From an uncultured bacterium (GTDB lineage: Bacteria > Verrucomicrobiota > Kiritimatiellia > RFP12 > UBA1067): DNA of 62,982 nt. The notes beneath the pieces are model-generated. The model was not told the origin of the DNA. It saw only the letters and a program-made list of their open reading frames with translations, and ran no database searches. The stretch lies in contig CADCOC010000012.1 in NCBI GenBank assembly GCA_902802945.1, positions 1 to 62,982 of the forward strand, in the 5' to 3' direction. The position numbers and the translations under genes were made by a program. Of this stretch, positions 35,267 to 43,738 are shown piece after piece (the stretch's first letter is position 1; every line of letters starts with the position of its first letter).

Positions 35267-38044
35267 ATGAAACCCCCGAAGAAACTGATTGAAGTCGCGT
35301 TGCCGCTGAAGGCGATCAACGAAGCGTGCGCACGCGAGAAGTCGATCCGTCACGGACATCCATCCACCTTGCATCTCTGGTGGGCGAGGCGTCCGCTTGC
35401 GGCAGCGCGCGCCGTCATCTTCGCGCAGATGGTGGACGATCCATTGGAGAAGTACGGCGAGAACCCCACGCCGCAGCAGCGGAGCGCTGCCACCAAGGAG
35501 CGCAGGAGACTGTTTGCGCTCATCGAAGAATTGGTCAAGTGGGAGAACACGAACAACGAGGAAGTGCTGGAAAGGGCGCGCACGGAAATCCGCAAATCGT
35601 GCCCCGAAGGGTTGCCTGCCTTTCACGATCCGTTTGCGGGTGGCGGCGCGTTGCCGCTTGAAGCACAACGTCTTGGGCTGGAAAGCTACGCGAGCGATTT
35701 GAACCCTGTTGCCGTGATGATCAACAAGGCGATGATTGAGATTCCGCCGAAGTTTGCAGGAAGGAAGCCGATAGGTCCTGTCCCCGCAGGCGAAGAACTG
35801 CCAGATGCCTTCAAGGAGTGGCCGGGAGCGACTGGACTTGCCGAGGACGTGCGGCGGTATGGCTACTGGATGCGCGAGGAAGCGAAGAAACGCATTGGGC
35901 ACCTCTATCCACAGGTGGAAATCACGAAGGAGATGGCGGCGAAACGCCCAGACCTCAAGCAGTACGTAGGGCAGAAACTGACTGTCATCGCGTGGCTTTG
36001 GGCTAGAACCGTGAAAAGCCCCAATCCGATGTACTCGCACGTCGACGTTCCGCTCGTTTCAAGTTTTGTGCTTTCGTCGAAGAAAGGCAAGGAGGCGTGG
36101 GTCAAGCCGGTGGTTGAGGGTGACAAATGGCATTTTGAGGTATGCGTTGGTGCTCCGCCGAAGGGGGCGGAAAATGGAACAAAGGCGGCAAGTTCTGGGG
36201 CAAACTTTCTTTGTGTAATGTCTAAGACGCCGATAGAGGTAGAGCATGTTCGCAATGAAGGAAAAAATGGTCGAATAAGCACCCGCTTGATGGCGATTGT
36301 GTGCGAAGGAAGACGGGGAAGAGTATACTTGTCACCATTAGGAATACATGAAGATATCATTGGTCAAGCGAAACCTAAATGGTGCCCAGATGTAAAGTTC
36401 TTTAAGGAAGCATTGGGCTTTCGGATTGGAAATTATGGAATGGAAAAATGGAGTGATTTGTTTACCGATAGGCAACTTCTTGCGCTTACAACATTTTCCG
36501 ATTTAATACATGATGTATCTAGTAAGGTAATACAAGATGGTGGTAGCAAGGAATACGCCAATGCCATATCAGTCTACCTGACTTTCGCTGTGGATCGATT
36601 GGCGATGACCAACAATTCTTTGACTCGGTGGAATGGTGTTGGTGAGAAAGCGCAACATTGTTTTGGACGTCAGGCATTGTCAATGTTATGGGATTTTGCG
36701 GAAGCTAATATTCTTGGAAAAGCGACAGGTTGCATTGATACGGCAATAGTGTGTATTTACGAAGTCTTGTCGGGAGCGTCAATTAATACTTATGGACATT
36801 CAATACAAGCTGATGCACAAACTCAATGTGTGTCTAAAAACAAGTTGATTTCAACGGATCCTCCTTATTATGATAATATCGGGTATGCCGATTTGTCAGA
36901 TTTCTTTTATGTTTGGATGCGACGTAGTTTGAAAGATGTATATTTCGAGTTGTTCTCAACAATGGTAACGCCGAAGGAAGAAGAACTTGTTGCAACTCCT
37001 TCACGTCATGGCGGGAAAGAAAAGGCAGCTAATTTTTTCCTTAATGGGATGACCGTTACTATGTCAAACATTTGCCGTATGGCTCATCCAAAATATCCGA
37101 TAACGATATATTATGCATTCAAGCAGAGCGAGTCCAACACGTTTGGGACTAGTAACACCGGTTGGGAGATATTTCTTGAAGCACTTATGAGATCAGGGTT
37201 CACAATTACAGGAACCTGGCCCATGCGAACAGAACTTGGCACTCGAATGCGGGGTATGGATTCTAATGCCCTAGCCTCATCAATCGTCCTTGTCTGCCGC
37301 AAGCGCGCCGAAGATGCGACGGAGATTACGCGACGGGCTTTTCTGCGTGAGCTGATGGAGAAGATGCCCGGTGCGTTGGAGGACATGCAGGGCGGTGACG
37401 AGAACGCGGCGCCGGTAGCGCCTGTCGATATGGCGCAGGCGATTATCGGCCCCGGAATGGAAATCTACTCGAAGTACAAGGCCGTGCTGAACGCCGATGG
37501 TGCGCGTATGAGCGTCCATGACGCGATCATTGAGATCAACCGGTTCCTTGACGAGGGAGACGACTTTGACGCCGAGACGCAGTTCTGCCGCGATTGGTTC
37601 CGAGAATATCAGTGGGGCGAGGGACCGAGCGGCGAGGCGGATGTCCTTGCGCGCGCGAAGGGGCTTTCGGTCGATTACGTGGTCGATGCGGGTGTGTTGT
37701 TCTCGAAGGGCGGCAAGACGTCGCTCGTGAAGTGGCAGGATTATCCCGACGACTACGACCCGACGGAGGACGCACATCGTCCCGTGTGGGAGGTGTGCCA
37801 TCATCTGGTGCGCATCCACCAGCGGCGCGGAACGGGCGCGGCGGGCGAGTTCCTGTCGATGGTGCAGGGTCAGGGCGAGGCGGCGCGGCAGCTCGCGTAT
37901 CTGCTCTACACGCTCTGCGAGCGGAAGGGTCTTGCGGAGGATGCGCGCGTGTACAACGAACTGGCGACGGCGTGGAACGACATTGTCACGTCGAGCATCG
38001 AAAACGCGAAGCCCGTGCTGAAGCAGGCAGTGCTTGACTTGTGA
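35267..38044 (+). CDS. DUF1156 DNA methyltransferase with a mosaic, AT-rich centre
   Basis: 925 residues. The N-terminal DUF1156 signature is HPSTLHLWWARRPLAAAR (about 30-47). SAM-binding motif I is DPFAGGGALPLEA (about 121-133), with SDLNPVAV after it. The catalytic motif is STDPPYYDNIGY (about 529-540), typical of amino-methylases (N6-adenine or N4-cytosine). Codons from about 36050 to 37280 are distinctly AT-rich, while both ends are GC-rich like their neighbours. The middle third therefore seems to come from another source, which in a methylase would change specificity. DUF1156 genes are known next to DUF499 ATPases in defence islands; here DUF499 lies two genes on. Confidence 0.85.
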   Translation: MKPPKKLIEVALPLKAINEACAREKSIRHGHPSTLHLWWARRPLAAARAVIFAQMVDDPLEKYGENPTPQQRSAATKERRRLFALIEELVKWENTNNEEVLERARTEIRKSCPEGLPAFHDPFAGGGALPLEAQRLGLESYASDLNPVAVMINKAMIEIPPKFAGRKPIGPVPAGEELPDAFKEWPGATGLAEDVRRYGYWMREEAKKRIGHLYPQVEITKEMAAKRPDLKQYVGQKLTVIAWLWARTVKSPNPMYSHVDVPLVSSFVLSSKKGKEAWVKPVVEGDKWHFEVCVGAPPKGAENGTKAASSGANFLCVMSKTPIEVEHVRNEGKNGRISTRLMAIVCEGRRGRVYLSPLGIHEDIIGQAKPKWCPDVKFFKEALGFRIGNYGMEKWSDLFTDRQLLALTTFSDLIHDVSSKVIQDGGSKEYANAISVYLTFAVDRLAMTNNSLTRWNGVGEKAQHCFGRQALSMLWDFAEANILGKATGCIDTAIVCIYEVLSGASINTYGHSIQADAQTQCVSKNKLISTDPPYYDNIGYADLSDFFYVWMRRSLKDVYFELFSTMVTPKEEELVATPSRHGGKEKAANFFLNGMTVTMSNICRMAHPKYPITIYYAFKQSESNTFGTSNTGWEIFLEALMRSGFTITGTWPMRTELGTRMRGMDSNALASSIVLVCRKRAEDATEITRRAFLRELMEKMPGALEDMQGGDENAAPVAPVDMAQAIIGPGMEIYSKYKAVLNADGARMSVHDAIIEINRFLDEGDDFDAETQFCRDWFREYQWGEGPSGEADVLARAKGLSVDYVVDAGVLFSKGGKTSLVKWQDYPDDYDPTEDAHRPVWEVCHHLVRIHQRRGTGAAGEFLSMVQGQGEAARQLAYLLYTLCERKGLAEDARVYNELATAWNDIVTSSIENAKPVLKQAVLDL

Positions 38045-38052
38045 CGGCGATA

Positions 38053-38137
38053 AAGTTGACAAATCGTGGGAATGGGATGCTGTTTAAGTTGACAAATCGT
38101 GGGAAAACCATGGTCTTCAAGTTGACAAACCGTGGGG
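38053..38137 (+). repeat. Three direct repeats spaced exactly 33 bp, upstream of the AAA/DUF4143 gene
   Basis: AAGTTGACAAATCGTGGGA occurs at 38053, 38086 and 38119 (third copy AAGTTGACAAACCGTGGGG). The period is about three helical turns, so a regulator would bind the same DNA face. Each unit contains a TTGACA. Confidence 0.85.
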
Positions 38138-38150
38138 ACTGTGGTATGCT
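38122..38150 (+). promoter_or_regulatory. Promoter using the third 33-bp repeat as its -35
   Basis: TTGACA 38122-38127, 17-base spacer, TATGCT 38145-38150 with upstream TGTGG. The ribosome site ACAAGGAG precedes ATG 38178. The first two repeats offer alternative -35-like boxes, or operator sites, 33 and 66 bases upstream. Confidence 0.65.
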
Positions 38151-38177
38151 TTCGTAAAAAAAACAAGGAGAAATGCC

Positions 38178-39530
38178 ATGTTTTACAGGCGGAAGCTATA
38201 TGATGACCTTAAAAACTGGAAGATGAAATCTGCCGGTCGGACAGCGTTGCTGATCGAGGGCGCTCGGCGTGTCGGCAAGAGCTCGCTCGTTGAGGAATTT
38301 GGTCGGAACGAATACCGTAGTATCGCGATAATCGATTTCTTCAAGATTTCCAAGTCGGTAAAGCGTGTGTTTGAAGAGGAGAGCGATGACATCGACATCA
38401 TGCTCAAGCGATTGTCAGCCGTTCTTGGAATCACGTTTTATCCGCGAGAAACGCTTATCGTGTTTGATGAAGTCCAGTTCTATCCTAAGGCGAGAGGTCT
38501 GATCAAGTATCTGGTCGAACACGGGCAGTACGACTATATTGAGACGGGTTCGCTTGTGTCCATCAAGGAGAACGTGAAGGACATCGTCATCCCTTCGGAA
38601 GAGCACGTGCTGCGGCTTAACCCCATGGACTTTGAGGAATTCCTGTGGGCGCTCGGGGACGAGGCATCGTTGCCGTTTCTGAGGGATTGCCTCTTGGCGC
38701 GAAGGCCGTTGGGCGCGGGTGTGTTGGAGAAGATGTCGAAAAGATGGCGTGAATACATGCTGGTCGGCGGAATGCCGCAGTCGGTGGTGCAGTTCGTGGA
38801 AACGCGAGACTTTTCGGCATCGGACGATGCCAAGCGGGAAATTCTCGCGCTCTACAGAAAGGATATCTCCAAGGCCAAGGCCAGCGACGTGGCGAAGATT
38901 CTGGATATATTTGATTCCCTGCCGAATCAGCTATCGAGGCCAACGGGTTCCAAGACATATCGTCTGTCCGAGCTTGACAGGGCGGCGCGGATGCGCGAAT
39001 ACGAGGATGCGTTCAGTTGGCTGGAGGAGGCGCATATCGTATCGAAGTGCGTCAACGCCAGTGATCCATCCGATTCCGCAATCGCGCAAAGCAGGGACAG
39101 TACCACATTCAAGGCGTTCATGTGCGACACGGGATTGCTTGTCACGCATGCTTTCCGTGGTACGGGGTTTTCTGGGAATCCACTGTACGAGGCCATCCTC
39201 GACGACAGACTGGGCATAAACGAGGGAATGTTGACCGAGAATGTTGTAGCGCAGGCATTCAAGGCAACGCGCGGCGAGTTGTTCTACTACGCACGGTCTG
39301 GCGACGGAGACAGGGATGGAAGGATGGAGGTTGACTTCTTGATAGGGAGGGACGGCAAGACCGTGCCCGTGGAAGTCAAGAGCGGCAACTATCGCTTCCA
39401 TAGGTCGCTTGATAAATTCACGGTGAGATTTGGCCGAAATATTGGAGAACCTGTTTTGCTGTATGGCAAGGACGTTATGGTCAAGGACGGCATACTTCAT
39501 TTGCCGTTGTGCATGGCATCACTATTGTGA
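38178..39530 (+). CDS. AAA ATPase with C-terminal DUF4143 nuclease-like domain
   Basis: 450 residues. Walker A is IEGARRVGKSSL (about 26-37) and Walker B is TLIVFDEVQFYP (about 92-103). An ETGSLVSIKENV sensor region follows. The DUF4143 part near the C-terminus holds EVDFLIGRDGKTVPVEVKSG (about 386-405), a PD-(D/E)XK-like Asp plus Glu-x-Lys set. Proteins of this family are common singletons in variable islands, with a poorly known role. It has its own repeat-controlled promoter, so it may be either a component of the surrounding defence locus or cargo inserted between the DUF1156 and DUF499 genes. Confidence 0.8.
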   Translation: MFYRRKLYDDLKNWKMKSAGRTALLIEGARRVGKSSLVEEFGRNEYRSIAIIDFFKISKSVKRVFEEESDDIDIMLKRLSAVLGITFYPRETLIVFDEVQFYPKARGLIKYLVEHGQYDYIETGSLVSIKENVKDIVIPSEEHVLRLNPMDFEEFLWALGDEASLPFLRDCLLARRPLGAGVLEKMSKRWREYMLVGGMPQSVVQFVETRDFSASDDAKREILALYRKDISKAKASDVAKILDIFDSLPNQLSRPTGSKTYRLSELDRAARMREYEDAFSWLEEAHIVSKCVNASDPSDSAIAQSRDSTTFKAFMCDTGLLVTHAFRGTGFSGNPLYEAILDDRLGINEGMLTENVVAQAFKATRGELFYYARSGDGDRDGRMEVDFLIGRDGKTVPVEVKSGNYRFHRSLDKFTVRFGRNIGEPVLLYGKDVMVKDGILHLPLCMASLL

Positions 39531-39551
39531 AATTAAGAAAGGAATAATCAG

Positions 39552-42371
39552 ATGAAACCTTGGAGAGAAGTTGCAAAGCCCCATGCCGATGTGCTTGCGG
39601 GGACGTTCGTGCAGAGCGATTTTGCCGTGGACATCATGAAAGTGGTGGACGGTAGCGCCCCGGACGAATATCGGAATCCGGAGGCGTTCTACGAGCGCAC
39701 GTACGTGACGGAGGGGATGAAGCAGCTTCTCGTGACGGTGGCGCAGCGTCTGAACGGACGCGGCGGCGATCCCGTCATCGAACTCAAGACGAACTTCGGC
39801 GGCGGCAAGTCGCACACGCTCCTTGCTGTCTATCACCTTGCGAAATACGAAGGTGGCGCCGCGAACCTGCCGGGCATGGGGGAAGTGTTGGCGGCGGCGC
39901 AGGTGGAGAACGTACCGCACGCGAAGGTGGCCGTGATTGACGGCAACGCGCTTGCGCCGAACCAACCCCTGAAACAAGGTGGACTTTCCATCAGAACCAT
40001 CTGGGGAAACCTCGCTTGGCAGTTGCTTGGTCCTGACGGTTATGCGAGAGTTGCGGAGAGCGATGCAGCGGGAACGTCGCCCGGAAAGACAATCCTTGAA
40101 TCCATTTTGAGGGAGGCTGGCCCGTGCGTGATCCTGATGGACGAGCTGGCGGCGTACTACCGGCAGTTCGGCGCGGAGGGTTCGTTGACAGGCGGAACGT
40201 ACGAAAGCAATGTTTCGTTCGCCCAGGCGCTGACGGAGGCCGTGAAGGGAGTGCCGCAGGCGATGCTGCTCGTGTCGCTGCCAAGTTCCGACACGGAGGC
40301 TGCGGGGTCGTTCGGGCGGCAGGCTCTCGATACGCTGGAGAAGACATTCGGGCGGGTCAATGCCATTTGGCGGCCTGTTTCCGCGGAAGAGGGCTTCGAG
40401 ATCGTCAAGCGGAGGCTTTTCGAGAAAATAGATGACGCGGCGGCGGTGGAGGAGACGTGTCAGGCGTTTGCGTCATACTACCACGAGAAAAGGGATTCGC
40501 TTCCGTCGATGGTGCAGGAGGGCGGATGGATCGACAAGATGCGTCAGTGCTATCCGATCCATCCCGAGGTGTTCATCCGTCTCTACGAGGATTGGTCCAC
40601 ATTGCAGAACTTCCAGAAGACGCGCGGCGTGCTGCAGTACATGGCGATCGTCATCAACAGCCTGTGGAAGCAGGGAACGGACGAGCCGTTGATTATGTCG
40701 GCATCGATCCCGCTGTGCGATACGGCGGTGGCGAACAAGTCGACGCAGTTCCTTCCGAACGGTTGGGGGGCGATCATCGACCGGGAAATCGATGGTGAGC
40801 AGTCGCAGCCCGTGAGGATCGACGGCAGCGACCCGCATTTGGGTAATCTCCACGCAACCGTGCGTGCGGCGCGGACGATCTTTCTGGGAAGCGCCGCCTC
40901 TACGGCGGAACAGGCTGTAAGGGGAATATCCCGCAAGCAGATACTTTTGGGATGCGCCATGCCGGGGCAGGAACTTTCGTTCTACGAGGATGCCTTGCAC
41001 AAGATGCGGGAGAGGTTGCAGTATCTGTTCAACCACGATGAGCGCTACTGGTACGATACGCGTCCGAACCTGACCCGGACGATGAACGACTACAAGGGGC
41101 GGGTCAAGCAGGCGGATGCGAGGGATTGTCTGGAAATGGCGTTGAAGGCCAAGTGGGGAGTACCTGGTTGTATAGCCGGTGTACATGTGTTTGAGGATCA
41201 CGGGGAAGTGCCCGACGACATCGCGGATGGCATCCGCGTGGTTGTGCTTCCGTTGAATGTTGCCTATTCGAAGGCGACGGAGAAGCGGACGTTTGACGCG
41301 GCTCGGAAATATGTCGCGCAGTGTGGCACGGTTGCACGCATGAGGAAGAACCGAATTGTTTTTGTCGCGGCGGACCTTGGAGCTACGGGGCGGATAGATG
41401 ACCAGTGTCGGACGATGCTGGCATGGCGCGCGGTGAAGAACGCGATAACGGAAGGGGCGATCAACGTCACGAAACAGGAAGAGGCGCAGGTTACTGCTTC
41501 CTTCACGCAAAGCGAGACGATGTTGAAGGGGTTGATCGGCGACTGTTTCAAGTATCTGCTGGTGCCAGAGCAGGTTGGAAACGACGTCGGCTTTATCGTC
41601 CGTAAGCTGAGCGTTGCCAACGCGGTCCCCCTGGGCGATGTCGTACGGCAGACATTGGAAAACAATGACGACATCGTGCGGGCTTGGGCACCTCAGTTCA
41701 TGCGGGATGTGTTGGAACAGTATTACTTCAAGGACGGAGTGACAGAAGTGTCCACGCGCAAGGTGTGGAATGACATGGGATCGTATCTTTATTTCCCGCG
41801 TCTCGTCTCGGCATCGGTATTTTGCGAGACGGTCAGGCAGGGCGTGTCGGCAGGACTCTTCGGTTATGCTCGCGGAAAGACGGATGATGGCAAATACGCG
41901 GTGTTTGCGTATGGCGAGAACCGCGGAATGCCTGGGGTTTCCGAATCCGAACTGATCGTCAAAGATACGGCGGCGGAAGCGTACAAGGCGACGTTGACAG
42001 GAGGCAATACAGGCACTGGTGGCGGCGCCAATGGTAATGGGGGCGATGGCGGCAACGGTGGCAACGGTGGTAATGGCGCTGTAGGAGGGACGAGTGGAAC
42101 TGGCAATGGCACGGGGAGCGTGCCCGTACAGCCGCCTACGGCTGCCAAGCGAAAGTTTGTCGGAGAAGTATGCATCGATACTTCAAACGGGACTTCCAAG
42201 ATTGCCGAGGTTGTGGATGAAGTCATCTCGCATCTTTCCGGCATTGGGGCGAATGTCAAGGTCACGCTGACTGTTGAGGCCAAGAGCGTGAATCCATTCT
42301 CGCCAAGCCTTGTGCGCACGATTGGCGAGAACGCCAACAACCTCGGATTCGATCGTGCCGAGTTTTCGTAA
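39552..42371 (+). CDS. DUF499 ATPase (BrxC/PglY-like), defence-associated
   Basis: 939 residues opening PWREVAKPHADVLAGTF, the usual DUF499 entry. Walker A is KTNFGGGKSHTLLA (about 79-92) and Walker B is CVILMDELAAYY (about 192-203). Residues about 816-862 are a Gly/Asn-rich linker (repeats of GGNGGNG) leading to a small C-terminal domain (KRKFVGEVCIDTS onward). DUF499 defines the large ATPase that works with DUF1156 methylases and, to my knowledge, is related to BREX BrxC/PglY. Ribosome site AAAGGA; 21 bases after the AAA/DUF4143 stop. It completes the candidate five-gene system. Confidence 0.85.
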   Translation: MKPWREVAKPHADVLAGTFVQSDFAVDIMKVVDGSAPDEYRNPEAFYERTYVTEGMKQLLVTVAQRLNGRGGDPVIELKTNFGGGKSHTLLAVYHLAKYEGGAANLPGMGEVLAAAQVENVPHAKVAVIDGNALAPNQPLKQGGLSIRTIWGNLAWQLLGPDGYARVAESDAAGTSPGKTILESILREAGPCVILMDELAAYYRQFGAEGSLTGGTYESNVSFAQALTEAVKGVPQAMLLVSLPSSDTEAAGSFGRQALDTLEKTFGRVNAIWRPVSAEEGFEIVKRRLFEKIDDAAAVEETCQAFASYYHEKRDSLPSMVQEGGWIDKMRQCYPIHPEVFIRLYEDWSTLQNFQKTRGVLQYMAIVINSLWKQGTDEPLIMSASIPLCDTAVANKSTQFLPNGWGAIIDREIDGEQSQPVRIDGSDPHLGNLHATVRAARTIFLGSAASTAEQAVRGISRKQILLGCAMPGQELSFYEDALHKMRERLQYLFNHDERYWYDTRPNLTRTMNDYKGRVKQADARDCLEMALKAKWGVPGCIAGVHVFEDHGEVPDDIADGIRVVVLPLNVAYSKATEKRTFDAARKYVAQCGTVARMRKNRIVFVAADLGATGRIDDQCRTMLAWRAVKNAITEGAINVTKQEEAQVTASFTQSETMLKGLIGDCFKYLLVPEQVGNDVGFIVRKLSVANAVPLGDVVRQTLENNDDIVRAWAPQFMRDVLEQYYFKDGVTEVSTRKVWNDMGSYLYFPRLVSASVFCETVRQGVSAGLFGYARGKTDDGKYAVFAYGENRGMPGVSESELIVKDTAAEAYKATLTGGNTGTGGGANGNGGDGGNGGNGGNGAVGGTSGTGNGTGSVPVQPPTAAKRKFVGEVCIDTSNGTSKIAEVVDEVISHLSGIGANVKVTLTVEAKSVNPFSPSLVRTIGENANNLGFDRAEFS

Positions 42372-42399
42372 TAGCGGCGGTGCCTATTCCCCGAACTAT

Positions 42400-42418
42400 C
42401 GCCGCCAAGATGGCGGCG
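42400..42418 (+). terminator. GC hairpin after the DUF499 gene
   Basis: CGCCGCC-AAGAT-GGCGGCG, 29 bases after the stop. No T-run follows, so it may be a REP-type unit rather than a terminator. The 42372-42483 gap otherwise shows nothing. Confidence 0.4.
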
Positions 42419-42483
42419 CTCCCAGTCAGAGTGATGGTGCTGGATGGCGAGTGGAAGGCGCTGTCCGGGCTGTTGTCTGGGCT

Positions 42484-42528
42484 TGACCCTCGTCAAAAGA
42501 TGTGATACTCTATTCGCGAATCGCGAAT
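42484..42528 (+). promoter_or_regulatory. Promoter with palindromic operator for the HTH gene
   Basis: TTGACC (42484-42489), 16-base spacer, TACTCT (42506-42511). The perfect 17-base palindrome ATTCGCGA-A-TCGCGAAT (42512-42528) covers the start of transcription. It ends four bases before the ribosome site GAGAGG (42533-42538). The arrangement suggests autorepression by the encoded HTH protein. Confidence 0.65.
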
Positions 42529-42543
42529 GAAAGAGAGGTTGTA

Positions 42544-43044
42544 GTGCTTAAAGGTCAGGATATAGTCGTGTTGGCTGCAATCATGGATGGGCGGCAGCAA
42601 GGTGAATCGTATGCTCAATTGGGTGCGCGTACCTGTTTGAGCGCTTCGGAAGCCCATGCCGCGGTAAAACGTCTGCAGGACGCCTCCTTGCTTGGACTGG
42701 ATCGGCGTGTGCTGAGACGCAACGTGCTCGAATTCCTCATTCATGGAATTCGATATGCCTTTCCGTTTCGGTCGTCAGGCGTCATGGCAAAAGGAATGCC
42801 GACGTCGTATGCGGCGCCAGTGGCAGAGGGCGCGTTTGCCGTTGCCGGGACGTGTCCGGTCTGGCGTTCGCAATCTGGGCAAATGTACGGACAGGCTTTT
42901 GATCCTTTGTATGCCACTGCGCCACATGCGGCCGCGAAGGACAGGGAACTCTATGATCGCCTCGCCGTCATCGACATGCTTCGCGGGGGAAGGCTGCGCG
43001 AGCGTAGGTTTGCAGAAGCGAAAATCGCGGAGATGATCCCATGA
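42544..43044 (+). CDS. HTH protein of a regulator/nucleotidyltransferase (TA-like) pair
   Basis: Start GTG 42544, five bases after GAGAGG. The 166-residue protein begins LKGQDIVVLAAIMDGRQQ and has a winged-helix stretch SYAQLGARTCLSASEAHAAVKRL, then LEFLIHGIRYAFPF and a conserved-looking MPTSYAAPVAEG. I recall proteins of this layout encoded with a nucleotidyltransferase whose end reads VVSAPYF-A-KLEAF. The downstream frame has exactly that, but broken. It is probably a DNA-binding autoregulator acting at the palindrome at 42512. Its stop overlaps the next ATG (ATGA). Confidence 0.7.
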   Translation: MLKGQDIVVLAAIMDGRQQGESYAQLGARTCLSASEAHAAVKRLQDASLLGLDRRVLRRNVLEFLIHGIRYAFPFRSSGVMAKGMPTSYAAPVAEGAFAVAGTCPVWRSQSGQMYGQAFDPLYATAPHAAAKDRELYDRLAVIDMLRGGRLRERRFAEAKIAEMIP

Positions 43045-43452
43045 ACGGAATCACGGCCTCAATCATGGTTTGAACAGGCGCTTCACGCCGCGCAGACGGT
43101 GGACATAGAAGGCCACGGGGTCAAGGTGGTCACGGCACCGTTCTTTGTGGCATTGAAACTCGAGGCGTTTGAGGACAGGGGGAACGGGGATTTCATCGCC
43201 AGTACGGATTTTGAAGATGTGATCTGCCTTTTCAATGGACGGCCGGGCCTCGTCGAGGAGATCATTTCGGAAGCCGTTGTCTGCAATGGAATCAGGACGA
43301 AGTTTTCCAGATACGTCAAGAATGTAGATCTCGAGGATGCCGTTCTGGGATTCGTCCAGACGGAGAACGCTCCCGAGGAACGTTTCCGCGCAATCATGTC
43401 GGCTTTTCAGCGACTGGCGGGCGGCGACGGAGGAGTGCAAGGGGGCTTTTAG
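43041..43452 (+). pseudogene. Internally deleted nucleotidyltransferase partner
   Basis: The coupled ATG at 43041 gives only ten residues before a stop at 43071-43073. In another frame, from about 43066, a coherent C-terminal part follows: WFEQALHAAQTVDIEGHGVK, then VVTAPFFVALKLEAFEDRGNGD, STDFEDVICLFNGRPGLVEE. This is the ending of MNT-like/AbiEii-type nucleotidyltransferase partners. The GS-x-D-x-D catalytic region that should lie in between is missing. Deletion plus frameshift makes it a relic, although the fragment frame stays open to 43452. Confidence 0.7.
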
Positions 43453-43486
43453 GTTCTTCAAGGTGGTGGTGGGCCGTAGTGTGTGT

Positions 43487-43600
43487 GGGGGGCGGCTCGC
43501 CAGGACGGCTCGCCCCACCGCAACGGGCGGGACGCCCGTTGCCCTAGTTGCGGGCGAGACGCCCGCCACCCCGACAAGCGCGGCCGCTCCCCCACAGTGG
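43487..43600. repeat. REP-like hairpins before the tRNA gene
   Basis: GCAACGGGC/GCCCGTTGC (43520-43542) and GCGGGCG/CGCCCGC (43550-43566), preceded by GGCTCGCC units. It fills the gap between the pseudogene and the tRNA. The tRNA -10 (TAAACT in TGTGATAAACTAT, 43628-43633) follows. Confidence 0.6.
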
Positions 43601-43644
43601 AGGCTTCTACTCCGTCTGAATTTGTGATAAACTATACGCACACA

Positions 43645-43732
43645 GCCGGAGTGGTGGAATGGCAGACACCAGGGACTTAAAATCCCTTGCCAAGTCTTTG
43701 GCGTGCGGGTTCGAGTCCCGCCTCCGGCACCA
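43645..43732 (+). tRNA. tRNA-Leu (anticodon UAA), CCA encoded
   Basis: The acceptor stem GCCGGAG / CTCCGGC closes with discriminator A and encoded CCA (43730-43732). The anticodon loop CTTAAAA carries TAA at 43678-43680 between GGGA and TCCC. A long variable arm (TGCCAAGTCTTTGGCGT) and TTCGAGTCC T-loop are those of a class II tRNA. Total 88 bases. No duplicated 3' end was seen nearby, so there is no direct sign of an integrated element at this tRNA. Confidence 0.95.
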
Positions 43733-43738
43733 GTAAAT

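Noticed and set aside
39552..42371. A BREX system
   Set aside because: DUF499 is shared with BrxC/PglY, but no pglZ, pglX, brxL or brxA/B-like gene was found.
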